Part shown: positions 36,184 to 46,066 of the stretch, piece by piece
Layout: each line of letters starts with the position of its first letter
How positions within the stretch are numbered: position 1 is the stretch's first letter
DNA from: Methylocella sp.
Lineage (GTDB): Bacteria; Pseudomonadota; Alphaproteobacteria; Rhizobiales; Beijerinckiaceae
DNA: 64,000 bases
Reading direction: 5' to 3'
Assembly (NCBI GenBank): GCA_037200525.1
Contig: JBBCGG010000001.1
Location: 4,270,501-4,334,500 of the forward strand
The notes under the pieces: model-generated
What the model was told of the DNA's origin: nothing
What the model saw: only the letters and a program-made list of their open reading frames with translations
Database searches by the model: none
Made by a program: the position numbers and the translations under genes

Positions 36184-37989
36184 ATGCTGACGTCTCGCGC
36201 GATATATCGTCGCCTTAAGATCGCCATTGCTCCAATGGGGCTTACTATTGCGTTGGCGGTGACGGTGACGAGCTTCGTCGCACCTCCGGCGGAAGCGCGC
36301 CACCGGTCTCACTGGCGCCATTTCGCCAGAAGCTCCCATTTCGAGCATGTGCGCCATGTGCGCTCCATTCGATATATGCGCGCCGGCGCGCCGAGCCGGA
36401 ATTTCGCAGCGATCGTCGTTGACGGCAATTCGGGCGAGATCCTTTATGCGCGCAACGAAAATGAATTGCGGCATCCGGCCTCGATCACCAAAGTCATGAC
36501 GCTCTATCTCCTGTTCGAACAGCTTGAACAGGGCCGTTTGCGGCTCGACAGCAATCTGCGCGTCTCAGCCCATGCAGCCAGCCAGAAGCCGACCAAACTC
36601 GGCCTCAGACCTGGCGCGACGATCAGCGTCGATGACGCCATCAAGGCCGTCGTCACGCGTTCGGCCAATGATATGGCGGTCACCATCGCCGAGGCGATCG
36701 GCGGCGATGAAGATCATTTTGCCGAACTGATGACCCGGAAGGCGCATGCGTTGGGAATGAGCCGCACCCGTTACGTCAATGCCTCGGGGCTGCCGGACGA
36801 CGCCCAGGTGACGACCGCTCGCGATCTAACCATTCTCGGTCGCGCCATTCAGGACCGCTTCCCGCGCTACTATCGTTATTTCGCGACGCACGCCTTCTAT
36901 TATGCGGGTAAGACGATCGTGAACCACAACCATCTTCTCGATCGCGTCGAGGGAATGGATGGGATCAAGACCGGCTACACGCGCTCCTCTGGATTCAATC
37001 TTCTGACCTCGGTGAAACGCAACGGACATTATATTGTCGCGGCGGTTCTCGGAGGCGTCAGCGCCGCCTCGCGCGATCGGATCATGGCCGGCTTGATCGA
37101 AGACCAGATCGACAATGGCGCGACCACCCGCACCGCCTCCGCGATCTCGGAAAACGCCCCCCCCGATTTGCCGCTGCGGGCGCAGGACAAAGACGCCAAG
37201 CGGCAAGACGAGGCCTCCGATCTGCCGCATCGCGAGCAAGAGCAAGCGCAGGAGAAGGAGCGCCCGGCGGAGAAGGAGGCGACGCGGCCTGCTTTGGCCT
37301 ATGTCGATTCCACGCCCCTGCAAGGACCGAGATTGACGCCTAAGCTCGACCTTTCGGCCGTGGTGGTCCCTAAAGCGGCGGTGGATCCGGTTCGCGTCGC
37401 CTCCATCAACCCGGAGGTTCCACTCGACAAGCCGCGTCCGGCCTTTGTTTCGGGCACGCCCAAACCGCAGCCTGTCAGCGATGCGCGCGCCGCCGCCAAA
37501 GACATTCCCGCGCAAGACCCCTCAGCCAAAAACGCCGCGATCGATGGCTCCACAAACCATGCCGTCCGGGCCGCCGCGGCTGACGCGAGCGCGACGCCGT
37601 CGACGATGCGTTGGGTTACCGGACCTGCCCCGGCCAAAGATCGCGGCGTCGACAAGATCTCGGCCAAAATGGCGTCCTTAAAGACCGAAGCCGCCACAAG
37701 CGACAACGCCAAAAACATCGAAGGGCGGCGCCCGCCCGCCGCCCGCAGCGGCTGGATGATTCAAATCGGCGCGACCGATGACGTCGCCAAAGCAACCGCG
37801 CTTTTGACCAGGGCCAAATCCGAAGGCGCCCGCATCCTGACAACCGCGCAACCCTTCACCGAGAAGGTGCAAAAAGGATCGGAGACGCTTTATCGGGCCC
37901 GCTTTGCCGGCCTCGAGGAGGATAGCGCTGAACTCGCGTGCAAAACCCTGAAACGATCCGGATTTTCATGCTTCGCAACTAAAAACTAA
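36184..37989 (+). CDS. D-alanyl-D-alanine carboxypeptidase (S11) with SPOR domain
   Basis: 601 residues from ATG 36184; a TTG at 36163 would add seven. A signal/anchor segment (IAIAPMGLTIALAVTVTSFV) is followed by a His-rich stretch and the S11 peptidase domain: Ser100-x-x-Lys103 (ASITKVM), Ser160-x-Asn162 (RSANDMA) and Lys262-Thr-Gly (GIKTGYT). Then comes a low-complexity linker of about 200 residues and a C-terminal SPOR domain from about residue 520 (GWMIQIGATDDVAKATALL), which binds denuded peptidoglycan at the septum. It trims the terminal D-Ala from peptidoglycan stems. Typical of Rhizobiales DacA/DacC-like enzymes. Confidence 0.93.
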   Translation: MLTSRAIYRRLKIAIAPMGLTIALAVTVTSFVAPPAEARHRSHWRHFARSSHFEHVRHVRSIRYMRAGAPSRNFAAIVVDGNSGEILYARNENELRHPASITKVMTLYLLFEQLEQGRLRLDSNLRVSAHAASQKPTKLGLRPGATISVDDAIKAVVTRSANDMAVTIAEAIGGDEDHFAELMTRKAHALGMSRTRYVNASGLPDDAQVTTARDLTILGRAIQDRFPRYYRYFATHAFYYAGKTIVNHNHLLDRVEGMDGIKTGYTRSSGFNLLTSVKRNGHYIVAAVLGGVSAASRDRIMAGLIEDQIDNGATTRTASAISENAPPDLPLRAQDKDAKRQDEASDLPHREQEQAQEKERPAEKEATRPALAYVDSTPLQGPRLTPKLDLSAVVVPKAAVDPVRVASINPEVPLDKPRPAFVSGTPKPQPVSDARAAAKDIPAQDPSAKNAAIDGSTNHAVRAAAADASATPSTMRWVTGPAPAKDRGVDKISAKMASLKTEAATSDNAKNIEGRRPPAARSGWMIQIGATDDVAKATALLTRAKSEGARILTTAQPFTEKVQKGSETLYRARFAGLEEDSAELACKTLKRSGFSCFATKN

Positions 37990-38057
37990 TGGATTTGCGC
38001 GCATAATTATTTTCGGCAAATCCCACTGATTCGCCAAAGCGCGCAAACCTCTGGACG

Positions 38058-38783
38058 CTACGGATGACGCCGCATCAGGACCTCTTTCGCTTCATTCACC
38101 CGGGCCGCCAGGTCCGTGGTCCCGCCGTGATCTGGATGAAGCTTTTTCATCAAAGAACGATGCGAGCGAACCACTTCTTCGCGCGACGCTCCTTTTTGAA
38201 GCCCCAGAACCTCATACGCTTCATCTTTGGACATGGCACCAGAGGATCGTCGCCGCGCCTCAGCGGCCCCCGCCTCGCCCTGGCCTTGTCCTGCCGGATG
38301 CCATCCGGAAAACCGGCGGTCGAGATAAGCTTCCAGAAGCCGGGCTCCTTCGGGATCGTCTCGACAGCAAAGATCATAGAGGACCCCGCATTGTGGGCGC
38401 GTCAGCGAGTCTAGCGATTTGCCTTCGTCCGGACCCGCCAGAATCATGCCGCGCAGCTTGCCTGTTTCATGATCGAGCTCCATCTCGATCATGGCCGATC
38501 TGACGCAGGAGACCCGGCCGACTCCAGCGGTCGGCGGCCGTTTAAACATACTGAGAAACAGCGACTTCTTGTCTTTGCTGAGAAGCCACGCCCCAAGTCC
38601 AGCCAGTCCAATCGCTACGGCAAAGCTCCCGCGCAGCATCAAAAACACTGCGAGCACTAGGGCCGCAGCGCCGCCCCAGCGCTTGATCAGCCGCGCGAGC
38701 GCCGCCGGATTGGCCCGAGCGAAAGCCTTGAGCGCGGCGATCCCAAGCCAAAACATCAAAAATCCAACAAGAAGATAAAGCAT
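38058..38783 (-). CDS. Membrane-anchored DnaJ-domain protein
   Basis: 241 residues. N-terminal membrane segments (MLYLLVGFLMFWLGIAALKA, then WGGAAALVLAVFLMLRGSF), a middle region, and a C-terminal J domain starting MSKDEAYEVLGLQKGASREE with the HPD motif (KKLHPDHGG). J proteins stimulate DnaK. Similar alphaproteobacterial proteins are annotated as DjlA-like or Tim14-like. It lies 13 bases after the VWA gene stop region and ends convergent with dacA. Confidence 0.9.
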   Translation of the reverse strand: MLYLLVGFLMFWLGIAALKAFARANPAALARLIKRWGGAAALVLAVFLMLRGSFAVAIGLAGLGAWLLSKDKKSLFLSMFKRPPTAGVGRVSCVRSAMIEMELDHETGKLRGMILAGPDEGKSLDSLTRPQCGVLYDLCCRDDPEGARLLEAYLDRRFSGWHPAGQGQGEAGAAEARRRSSGAMSKDEAYEVLGLQKGASREEVVRSHRSLMKKLHPDHGGTTDLAARVNEAKEVLMRRHP

Positions 38784-38796
38784 TCCGCGCCGCCCT

Positions 38797-39540
38797 TCAG
38801 CGCATTTGCGCTAGAAGAAGGTCCGCCGCTGAGCCGCGCGCACGCGCCTCAGACTCCAGCGCCGGGCGCCCTCCGGCGGCATATGCCGCCACCGCCGACA
38901 GCAGCGCTATAAGGCGTTGCGGGGCGGATGCATCGAATGTCGCATAGGCGCCTCCGGTGAGCAAGGCGATCTGGCGGAAAGCTTTCTCCGCGACTTTGTC
39001 GCGCCCTTCCTGGAACACAAAGGCTTTCGCCCCCAAAAGCCCGATCTCACCGGCGAGCTTGCCGATTTCGTCGACGCGCTCCTCCATGGCGTCGCCGATG
39101 AAGACCACCGCCCGAACGGGAGATTTGCGCGTTTCATCAAGAACATGACGCAATACTTTCGCGATCTGCGTTTCGCCGGCGACGACGGAAATTTTTGCCA
39201 TCAGACCGCCAAGACCCTCGCTGCCAGACATGAAACGCGACGCCTTACACTCGCCGAAACCGCGGTAAAAGACGAGTTGAACCTCAAGGCCGCCATGCGC
39301 CGCGGCAGCCTCGAACATTTTGCCCTGGACGCTTTGCGCCAAATCCCAGGTCGGCTGCCGGCTCATTGTGGCGTCAAGCGCGAAAATCAGCCTTCCCCGC
39401 GTCGAGGCGACCGGCGCAGGTCGCTTGGCGACAGCGTCGAGAAAGACGTCAATATCAGGTCTCGCGCTCGGCTTCGATCCAGCGACTGCGCCCCTGCCCA
39501 CTGAACGATCCACATGATCCTCACGGCTGCAAACCGTCAA
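38797..39540 (-). CDS. VWA-domain protein
   Basis: 247 residues. A von Willebrand A-like core: GRLIFALDATMSRQPTWDL (a variant metal site, D-x-T-x-S type), AVVFIGDAMEERVDEI and later LTGGAYATFDASAPQRLI. No signal peptide or membrane segment. It overlaps the GST gene by four bases (ATGA) and precedes the DnaJ gene, so GST, VWA and DnaJ probably form one operon. Function unknown. Confidence 0.85.
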   Translation of the reverse strand: MTVCSREDHVDRSVGRGAVAGSKPSARPDIDVFLDAVAKRPAPVASTRGRLIFALDATMSRQPTWDLAQSVQGKMFEAAAAHGGLEVQLVFYRGFGECKASRFMSGSEGLGGLMAKISVVAGETQIAKVLRHVLDETRKSPVRAVVFIGDAMEERVDEIGKLAGEIGLLGAKAFVFQEGRDKVAEKAFRQIALLTGGAYATFDASAPQRLIALLSAVAAYAAGGRPALESEARARGSAADLLLAQMR

Positions 39541-40190
39541 ATTAAATCGTATTTTTCAATTGTCCAGTTTTCTGCAAAGGCTCCTGCGCTCCAATCGCGC
39601 CACGCCGGCAGCGCCATCATTGCACCCATATAGGCGCGCGTGCCCGGCGTGACCGGCGCATCATATATATGCAACCGATTGACGATCGGCGCGAACATCG
39701 CGTCGGCGGCTGAGAAATCGCCGAAGAGAAAGTCGCCGCCGCCTCCAAAAGAGGCGCGAGCCTCTGCGAAAGCCTCCTCGATGCGGGCGATATCCGTCGT
39801 CGCCTCCGGCGTCAGAGCGCGCTTGCGAACCGGTCGGCGCATGTTCATCGGCAGATGGGCGCGAAGCCCCGTGAAGCCGGAATGCATCTCAGCGGCCAGC
39901 GAGCGCGCCTGCGCCCGCGCCGCTCTCGCCCTTGGCCAGATCGCGCGATCCGGAAATGCTTCGGCGAGATATTCGATGATCGCCAAAGAATCCCAAACCA
40001 GAATGTCGCCATGGCGAAGACAGGGGCATTTTGCCGCCGGAGAGTAACGCAGAATTTCCGCCCTGGTGGATTCCTGCCCTAGAGGCACCGTTATTTCGTC
40101 GAAGAAAATGCCGAAATGCCGCATCAAAATCCACGCCCGAAACGACCAGGATGAATAGGCTTTATTGGCGATGATGAGCGTAAATGTCAC
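39537..40190 (-). CDS. Glutathione S-transferase family protein
   Basis: 217 residues: N-terminal thioredoxin-like domain (TLIIANKAYSSWSFRAWILM, then RYSPAAKCPCLRHGD and DSLAIIEYLAEAFPD) and an all-helical C-terminal domain. The Ser of YSSWSFR is the likely glutathione-activating residue. This SSWSxR branch is frequent in Rhizobiales; substrate unknown. First gene of the GST-VWA-DnaJ group. Confidence 0.92.
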   Translation of the reverse strand: MTFTLIIANKAYSSWSFRAWILMRHFGIFFDEITVPLGQESTRAEILRYSPAAKCPCLRHGDILVWDSLAIIEYLAEAFPDRAIWPRARAARAQARSLAAEMHSGFTGLRAHLPMNMRRPVRKRALTPEATTDIARIEEAFAEARASFGGGGDFLFGDFSAADAMFAPIVNRLHIYDAPVTPGTRAYMGAMMALPAWRDWSAGAFAENWTIEKYDLI

Positions 40191-40362
40191 GGCGAACCAG
40201 TCAGGTTAGGAAGCGGCGGTCCCACTGTGCGGCAGACGCCCGGAACCGCTAGACAAACTGCGACTAAACGATCGGTGGCCAACCGGCAAGTTGATATGCT
40301 GAATGCGCGCCATTCGAGAGGATTCTCTCGAGAGCGCGCGATGAAACAGACCGTGAGGATGA

Positions 40363-41052
40363 ATGCTTGATCTTTCCATAGCCGATTGCATCGGAGTCGC
40401 CTTCTTCTTGGGCGTCTGGTTTTTCTACCAGCATCTCAACGAACACGGATACAAAGGAGCCAAAAGCCTATCGGTCATCATGAACGAGCACCGAATGGCG
40501 TGGATGCAATCAATGAGCGCTCGCGACACGCGGATCGCCGATGCAAGCATCATGTCGAGCCTTCAGAACGGCGCAGCCTTTTTCGCCTCGACGTCGCTGA
40601 TCGCCCTGGGCGGCGCCGCGGCCATGGTGCGGGCGACTGACGATGTTCTGAGGACGGTCGCCGACCTGCCCTTCGGCTTGACGGTGGCGCGAGGAACCTG
40701 GGAGCTCAAGGTCCTCGGTCTTGCCGCCATCTTTGGCTATGCATTCTTCAAATTCGCTTGGTCCTACCGCCTTTTCATCTATGCCGCGATTCTCCTTGGC
40801 GCGACGCCGGGTCCCGAGTCTCCAGATGTCGACGCCCGCATGCTGGCGGCCCGACAGGCCGGACGGATGACCATTGAAGCTGGGCGCCATTTCGCGAAGG
40901 GTTTGCGGACGTTTTACTTTTCCTTCGCCTATCTCGGCTGGTTCCTCAGCCCCTTCATCTTGATGGCGACGACCAGCTGCATTTTCTTGATCATCGTGCG
41001 GCGGCAGTATTTTTCAGTCGCGCGACGCGCGTTGACGCATGACGAATCTTAA
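40363..41052 (+). CDS. DUF599 membrane protein
   Basis: 229 residues with about four membrane segments: IADCIGVAFFLGVWFFYQHL, then FASTSLIALGGAAAMV, VLGLAAIFGYAFFKFAWSYR, and YLGWFLSPFILMATTSCIF. The middle MNEHRMAWMQSMSARDTRIA and SLQNGAAFFASTSLIALGG are DUF599 hallmarks. No known activity. Divergent from the GST gene, convergent with the DUF218 gene. Confidence 0.9.
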   Translation: MLDLSIADCIGVAFFLGVWFFYQHLNEHGYKGAKSLSVIMNEHRMAWMQSMSARDTRIADASIMSSLQNGAAFFASTSLIALGGAAAMVRATDDVLRTVADLPFGLTVARGTWELKVLGLAAIFGYAFFKFAWSYRLFIYAAILLGATPGPESPDVDARMLAARQAGRMTIEAGRHFAKGLRTFYFSFAYLGWFLSPFILMATTSCIFLIIVRRQYFSVARRALTHDES

Positions 41053-41067
41053 GCCCCGAAGGCGCGG

Positions 41068-41862
41068 TCAAGGGGCCGGAAACAGCGCGTCCGTCTTGCC
41101 CGTCAGGCGATAAGCGAGAAGACCGATCCATTCGCGAATGCTGAAATCCAGTTCAAACACGCGCTCCGGGAATGGGGCGAGCGTGGTCCAATCCCGCGCA
41201 TCGCCATAGCTGCGATAGGCGACCGGGTAAGGAATCACATCAAACCCAAGGCGCCGGAATATGCCCATGGAGCGCGGCATATGCCACGCCGAGGTCACAA
41301 GCAGCCATTTCTCGCCCGGCTTCGGCGCGAGGAGATCGCGCGTAAACAAGGCGTTTTCCCAGGTGTTGCGGGATTTGCCCTCAAAGCTCATCCGATCTTC
41401 CGGGACGCCAAGGGAAAGCCAGAATTTACGAACGCCAGTTGCCTCCGACGCCGCGTCCTCAGGAAAATTGCCTGATCCGCCGGTAAAGATCAGTCGCGCC
41501 GTGGGATAACGCCGGGCGAGCTCTAGAGCCGCGGTGAGCCGGACGCCATCCTCGCTCAAGATCGACTGCCCCCGCGCCTCGGATCTGAGGGGATCGAGGC
41601 CGCCGCCGAGCACGATGACGCCAGCCGGCGCAGGAAGATCAGCCGGCGGCTGCGGAAATCTGTTTTCCAGCGGCCGCAGCAACGCCACGGCCATTGGCGT
41701 ATAAAGGCCGAGAGCCAGCGCGAGCATGGCGCCGACGGCGAGCGCTCGTCCCACCCGCGTAAAGCGGGTGAACCCGAGAAAAACCCCCAAGATGCCGAGA
41801 ATGAGCAGGAAGGAGACCGGCTCGACAATGAACCAGAAAATCTTGGAGACAGGAAAAAACAT
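41068..41862 (-). CDS. YdcF/ElyC-type DUF218 membrane protein
   Basis: 264 residues: two N-terminal membrane helices (FWFIVEPVSFLLILGILGVF and LAVGAMLALALGLYTPMAVA), then a periplasmic DUF218 domain with GVIVLGGGLDPLRSEARG, LIFTGGSGNFPEDAASEA, and TSAWHMPRSMGIFRRLGF. ElyC/SanA relatives affect envelope assembly or metabolism of lipid carrier sugars. No operon partner is obvious. Confidence 0.92.
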   Translation of the reverse strand: MFFPVSKIFWFIVEPVSFLLILGILGVFLGFTRFTRVGRALAVGAMLALALGLYTPMAVALLRPLENRFPQPPADLPAPAGVIVLGGGLDPLRSEARGQSILSEDGVRLTAALELARRYPTARLIFTGGSGNFPEDAASEATGVRKFWLSLGVPEDRMSFEGKSRNTWENALFTRDLLAPKPGEKWLLVTSAWHMPRSMGIFRRLGFDVIPYPVAYRSYGDARDWTTLAPFPERVFELDFSIREWIGLLAYRLTGKTDALFPAP

Positions 41863-41929
41863 CGGTCGCCTGTTAACGGAGGGGCGTCAGAAAGGCGGCG
41901 CTCTTAACTCAGCCGCCCACAGCGTCAAG

Positions 41930-42166
41930 TCAGGCCTCATTTTCATCTTCGCGCCGATCAATTGAATCCAACTCATCGTCGGGATCCGGCGCCACGGGAA
42001 TGGCGTAAACGCCCGCGAGCCAACGATGCAGATCGACGTCGGCGCAACGCTTTGAACAGAACGGCCTCGTCGCCGCAATCGAAGGCTTGCCGCAAATGGG
42101 ACAAGACCGCGCGGACTTTTCGGAGGGCGGACTCGCCGCGCCATCTTCGCTGTTATTTAGGTGCAT
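41930..42166 (-). CDS. yacG: DNA gyrase inhibitor YacG (zinc protein)
   Basis: 78 residues with the four-Cys zinc site CPICGKPS and RPFCSKRCADVDLHRWL. YacG proteins bind GyrB and inhibit gyrase. The acidic tail (DPDDELDSIDRREDENEA) is normal. In Rhizobiales it follows maf and infA, as here: infA-maf-yacG on the minus strand. Confidence 0.93.
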   Translation of the reverse strand: MHLNNSEDGAASPPSEKSARSCPICGKPSIAATRPFCSKRCADVDLHRWLAGVYAIPVAPDPDDELDSIDRREDENEA

Positions 42167-42270
42167 CGAGCGTTCAAAAACCCCAAAACGTTGCGGCGAG
42201 AAGTTTCACGCCGTCGTGTCAGTTTCAACGTCAGTCTCGCCCAAAAAGCCGGGGCGTGTTGGAGACTGTC

Positions 42271-42909
42271 TCAAACTCGGTTCAACCAGGACAGCTGCGC
42301 CGGATAGCCCTCCCCAGCAAGCAGCGCCATTGTCTCGTAAAGCGGCAGCCCGACGACGCAAGAATAAGAGCCGATGAGTTTTAAGGCAAACGCCCCGGCA
42401 AGGCCCTGAATCGCGTAACCGCCGGCCTTGCCGCGCCACTCGCCGGAGCCGAGATAGGCCTCGATTTCGCCTGACGACAGGCGTTTGAAGCGAAGCCTCG
42501 TCTCGACAAGCTTATGCCGCTCGTGGCCTTTCGGCGTTATCAAATAGAGTCCCGTGTGAACCCTGTGGGCGCGCCCCGACAAAAGCCGCAAGCATTGCAC
42601 CGCCTCGGCCACCAATTCGCATTTTGGGAGAATGCGCCGCCCGACGCTGACGACCGTATCCGCGCCGATAATATAAGAATCGGCCAATTCGGGTCTCGCC
42701 GCAGCGACCTTCGCGGCGGCGCGCGCCTTTTCCCGCGCGAGGCGCGCCGCAAGGGCGCGGGGCAATTCATTCTTGCCAGGGGTTTCATCAAGATCGCAGG
42801 GCAGCAGCGCGTCCGGCTCGATGCCGATCTGTTGCAGCAATTCGAGGCGACGCGGCGACGCTGAAGCCAGAACCAGCCTTGGGCGCCACGCCTTGTCTTC
42901 GCCCGTCAC
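42271..42909 (-). CDS. Maf-type nucleoside triphosphate pyrophosphatase
   Basis: 212 residues: [20 protein letters not shown] (the S-x-S-x-R-R signature), [20 protein letters not shown] with catalytic Asp, and [20 protein letters not shown]. Maf proteins hydrolyse non-canonical nucleoside triphosphates such as dTTP/UTP or modified bases; the exact specificity is not clear. Between infA and yacG. Confidence 0.94.
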   Translation of the reverse strand: MTGEDKAWRPRLVLASASPRRLELLQQIGIEPDALLPCDLDETPGKNELPRALAARLAREKARAAAKVAAARPELADSYIIGADTVVSVGRRILPKCELVAEAVQCLRLLSGRAHRVHTGLYLITPKGHERHKLVETRLRFKRLSSGEIEAYLGSGEWRGKAGGYAIQGLAGAFALKLIGSYSCVVGLPLYETMALLAGEGYPAQLSWLNRV

Positions 42910-42952
42910 GACCGCAATCCTTTATCAAGCCTCGCCATCGTCAAGGTTTGGC

Positions 42953-43171
42953 TCACTTAAATCGATAAGTGATGCGGCCCTTGGTCAGGTCGTAGGGAGT
43001 CATCTCCACCAGAACCTTATCGCCGGTGAGGACGCGGATGCGGTTTTTGCGCATTTTTCCGGCCGTATGGGCAATAATCTCGTGCTCGTTCTCGAGCTTG
43101 ACGCGAAAAGTCGCATTCGGGAGCAATTCGACGACAACGCCCGGAAATTCAAGCAATTCTTCTTTCGACAT
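42953..43171 (-). CDS. infA: Translation initiation factor IF-1
   Basis: 72 residues, the exact family length: [20 protein letters not shown], then [20 protein letters not shown] and [17 protein letters not shown]-fold protein that binds the 30S A site. GGAAAGAAATG gives a good start. It leads the infA-maf-yacG set. Confidence 0.97.
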   Translation of the reverse strand: MSKEELLEFPGVVVELLPNATFRVKLENEHEIIAHTAGKMRKNRIRVLTGDKVLVEMTPYDLTKGRITYRFK

Positions 43172-43416
43172 TTCTTTCCTTGTACTTAAGCCGCCGTCGC
43201 TTGGCCCCTGCCGCGTGATGGTGTGTCTATTATAAAAAAACTACGTACTCCCCTTACGGAATTTCGCGCCCCCCGCACGTCGGGAGACGAAAATCCTGCA
43301 AAGTTTTGCAAGACCCTACAAGATCCAGCGGAAGCATTGGCGCGGACCCTACTGGAGAACCAAGCATTTGTGAACAGGCGCTGTGTTTTCGCTTAAATCC
43401 ACGCCGAAAACAGTCC

Positions 43417-44328
43417 TCATCGGCGCAAAAGCGAAGGCGCCTCGGCTTTGGCGCACGCAGCGTCGGCCGCCTCATAGGCCTTGTACCGACGAATCGCAAA
43501 AGGGATAGTCCCCAGATAAAGCAAAGCGAGGAAGACCAACATCTCCATCGGAAACGTGGCCAGCAAAAGAATGCCCGCGACGAAGCCAAACAGCACCACG
43601 ATTACATATTCGCGCGGAACGCGGCCAATCCTCTTGCCGGAAAAATGCGGAATCCGGCTGGCCATCAGCAAAGCCACGATCAGCACATAGATAATCTCGA
43701 AAGGAACCATGAAGCGAGCGTTCGGCACTTCGAGGACGGAGAGATTGAGGTAGAGCGGCAGGAGGCTGACGATGGCGCCGGCCGGAGCCGGCATTCCGGT
43801 GAAAAAATGCGCATTCCAAGCCGGACGGTTGGGATCCTCGACCATCACGTTGAACCGCGCCAAGCGAAGGGCCGCGGCAATCGCAAACACCAGGACGGTG
43901 AACCAGCCGATGCTTTTGATTTCGTGCAGGCTCCAGAAATAGAGGATCAACGCGGGGGCGACGCCGAAATCGACGAAATCAGCTAAGGAATCAAGTTCGG
44001 CGCCAAAACGCGAGGTACCGCGCAAGGCGCGCGCGATGCGCCCGTCCAGGCCATCGAGAATTGCGGCGGCGATTACGGCGATGATCGCCGTCTCAAACTG
44101 GCCCTCGATTGCAAAGCGGATCGCGGTGAGGCCCATGCATAGCGCCAACAAGGTGACGAGATTGGGCAGAATGACGCGAAGCGGCACGGCGCGAAAGCGG
44201 CGCTTGCGCGGCGGCGGATACTCGAACTCGCTCGCCTCGTCGCCCAGCGGCGGCGCCTCGGCGCGGTGGTCGTAGCGAGGGCCGGAAGAGCCGTTATTGA
44301 TGTATGATCCAGTCATGGCCGGCAACAT
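43417..44328 (-). CDS. pssA: CDP-diacylglycerol-serine O-phosphatidyltransferase
   Basis: 303 residues (or 299 from ATG 44316). Makes phosphatidylserine from CDP-DAG and serine at the membrane. The CDP-alcohol phosphotransferase motif is complete: LDGLDGRIARALRG then GAELDSLADFVDFG. About seven membrane helices. A hydrophilic N-terminus of 45 residues (GSSGPRYDHRAEAPPLGDEA) precedes helix 1. In Rhizobiales psd usually sits next to it; here the upstream neighbour is an unrelated membrane gene, so psd must be elsewhere. No clear ribosome site. Confidence 0.92.
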   Translation of the reverse strand: MLPAMTGSYINNGSSGPRYDHRAEAPPLGDEASEFEYPPPRKRRFRAVPLRVILPNLVTLLALCMGLTAIRFAIEGQFETAIIAVIAAAILDGLDGRIARALRGTSRFGAELDSLADFVDFGVAPALILYFWSLHEIKSIGWFTVLVFAIAAALRLARFNVMVEDPNRPAWNAHFFTGMPAPAGAIVSLLPLYLNLSVLEVPNARFMVPFEIIYVLIVALLMASRIPHFSGKRIGRVPREYVIVVLFGFVAGILLLATFPMEMLVFLALLYLGTIPFAIRRYKAYEAADAACAKAEAPSLLRR

Positions 44329-44424
44329 AGGCGCGGCGCGTCAAAGCCACAAGCAAAGCGTCAAGCCAAAATTTGATGGCAATATGAGCATCAGTTAACT
44401 CGCGTTTGCGAGCCAAAACCCGAT

Positions 44425-44955
44425 CTAGCCAAGCCCAAAGCGAAGCCGAAGCTGTTTGATCATGGCCCCCGCGCGTTGCTTGATCCTCGCGGTGAAAATC
44501 CAGACTGGCGTCGCTTTCGCCCATGCAATGAGCCGATCGCGGAACGCGAACAGGAAATCCATCAGCTTGGCGAACCAAGTAATTGTGCGCAGCTTGTCTC
44601 TGCCTGTGCTGTAGATCCGCTCCATGACGACGATGCTGATAAAATAAGCCCCGACGAAAATAATGAGGCCCATGGTCTCATGGCCTGTGGCGAATAGAAA
44701 AACGGCATAGACCTTGGCCGGCTCGGCAATCGCGAAAGGAATCGCCAGAAGCGTCAGAATTCCATACGGCGGCAGACGCGCGACGATCTCTTGCAGATGA
44801 ATGACGAAACGAAGTTTCGCAAACCAGCGAACGAGGGGGCGAAACAGCGGCGTGACGAGCGCGTCGAGAGTGACATAGACGACGATCAGCGCCTCAGCGA
44901 TCAGCAAAAGAACGCGGCGCAAGACGTGGTTTTTGTTGGATTCGCTCGGGGACAT
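44425..44955 (-). CDS. Membrane protein, unknown
   Basis: 176 residues from ATG 44955 (MSPSESNKNHVLRRVLLLIA); earlier in-frame starts add a Gly/Arg-rich leader that looks non-coding. Three hydrophobic segments: LLLIAEALIVVYVTLDALV, YGILTLLAIPFAIAEPAKVY and TMGLIIFVGAYFISIVVMER. The C-terminus is basic. This looks like a conserved Rhizobiales membrane protein; no function is known to me. Upstream of pssA by about 100 bases, same strand. Confidence 0.75.
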   Translation of the reverse strand: MSPSESNKNHVLRRVLLLIAEALIVVYVTLDALVTPLFRPLVRWFAKLRFVIHLQEIVARLPPYGILTLLAIPFAIAEPAKVYAVFLFATGHETMGLIIFVGAYFISIVVMERIYSTGRDKLRTITWFAKLMDFLFAFRDRLIAWAKATPVWIFTARIKQRAGAMIKQLRLRFGLG

Positions 44956-45035
44956 GAATGCGCCTATCTCAGTCAGAGGCCAAGCATACCGAAAGCCTAG
45001 CATAGCAGACGAGCCTGATGCGAGCCGCTGCAAAA

Positions 45036-46037
45036 TCACGGAGTTCCCGCGTCGCCCTTGATCAGCCGCGTGATCATCGAGCGGGCCGACTTGATCACCT
45101 CCTCCCCGCAATGGGGTTGGGATAGAAAATCGACCCACGAGAATAGATCGGCAACGCGCGAGGCCTCGCGCCATCCTTTCGGAAGGTCGCCTCCGCTCGA
45201 TTGATAGCCGTCAGTAACGCCCGATATGAAGGCGGCGAGATCGCCGAGCGGCGGTCGCAACAAATTGCCGAAGTCGTAAGAGGGTCCTCCCGCGAAAGCA
45301 TACTCCCAATCAAGAATGGCGGCGACCCGCCACGCCCCGCCCGCCTCTTCCTGCACCAGAATATTCGAGCCGTTGAAATCGGAATGCGTCAAGCAAGGTT
45401 GCGTCGACCACGCGCTGTTCATGAGATGCCCTTCGCGCTCGACGAAAGTGAATAATTCATCCGTGAGTGCAGCGCCGATACGTTCGCCTCCCGGTCCCTG
45501 GCGCAGGCATTTATCGAGCCATTCGAGCAGCCCTTCAAGAGAGGTGTCGAGGACGGTCGGCACAACGAAATCGGCTCCGAAAAAACCTTGCTTGTCGAAG
45601 CGGAACCCATGGATCGCGGCCAACGCGGCGCCGACCTCGCGGCCGAGGGCCATGAGCGAGGGGCCTTCAATGCGCTGCGCGACAAGCTCCAGCCGCTCGC
45701 CTGCAATCCATTCAATGAATGCATAAGGCAATCCGAAGTCGGGGTCGGCGTCCCCAGACGCGAGGACCATGGGAACCGGAACGCGCGTTGCGACGAGATT
45801 GAGAAGCGCCGTTTCCTTGGCCGCCTGCTCGCCGTTTCGCTGCCAGTAGCGGAGCAGGACTTGGCGCCTTCCTAACGCAGTGGAAAGATCCAGCCTAAAA
45901 TTGGTATTGACGAGACCGCCTAAGACGCTCTCGACCGCGATGATCTTCGCGCCGGGAAAAGCGCGTTGCGCGAGAGCCTCGACGCTCGATGATTTCGGTT
46001 CGAGCCTTGCTTCTATCCGGCTCCATTTTTCACGCAC
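45036..46037 (-). CDS. Phosphotransferase (APH/choline kinase-like)
   Basis: 333 residues with an aminoglycoside phosphotransferase fold: CLTHSDFNGSNILVQ (catalytic HxDxxxxN) and AAILDWEYAFAGGPSYDFGN (metal-binding DW-x-x-A). The N-lobe includes ALGRRQVLLRYWQR. The family phosphorylates small alcohols or antibiotics, or acts as a protein kinase-like enzyme; the substrate here is unknown. It follows der with 29 bases between. Confidence 0.88.
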   Translation of the reverse strand: MREKWSRIEARLEPKSSSVEALAQRAFPGAKIIAVESVLGGLVNTNFRLDLSTALGRRQVLLRYWQRNGEQAAKETALLNLVATRVPVPMVLASGDADPDFGLPYAFIEWIAGERLELVAQRIEGPSLMALGREVGAALAAIHGFRFDKQGFFGADFVVPTVLDTSLEGLLEWLDKCLRQGPGGERIGAALTDELFTFVEREGHLMNSAWSTQPCLTHSDFNGSNILVQEEAGGAWRVAAILDWEYAFAGGPSYDFGNLLRPPLGDLAAFISGVTDGYQSSGGDLPKGWREASRVADLFSWVDFLSQPHCGEEVIKSARSMITRLIKGDAGTP

Positions 46038-46066
46038 GGATCTTCCCCTGCCGGATCGTCATCCGG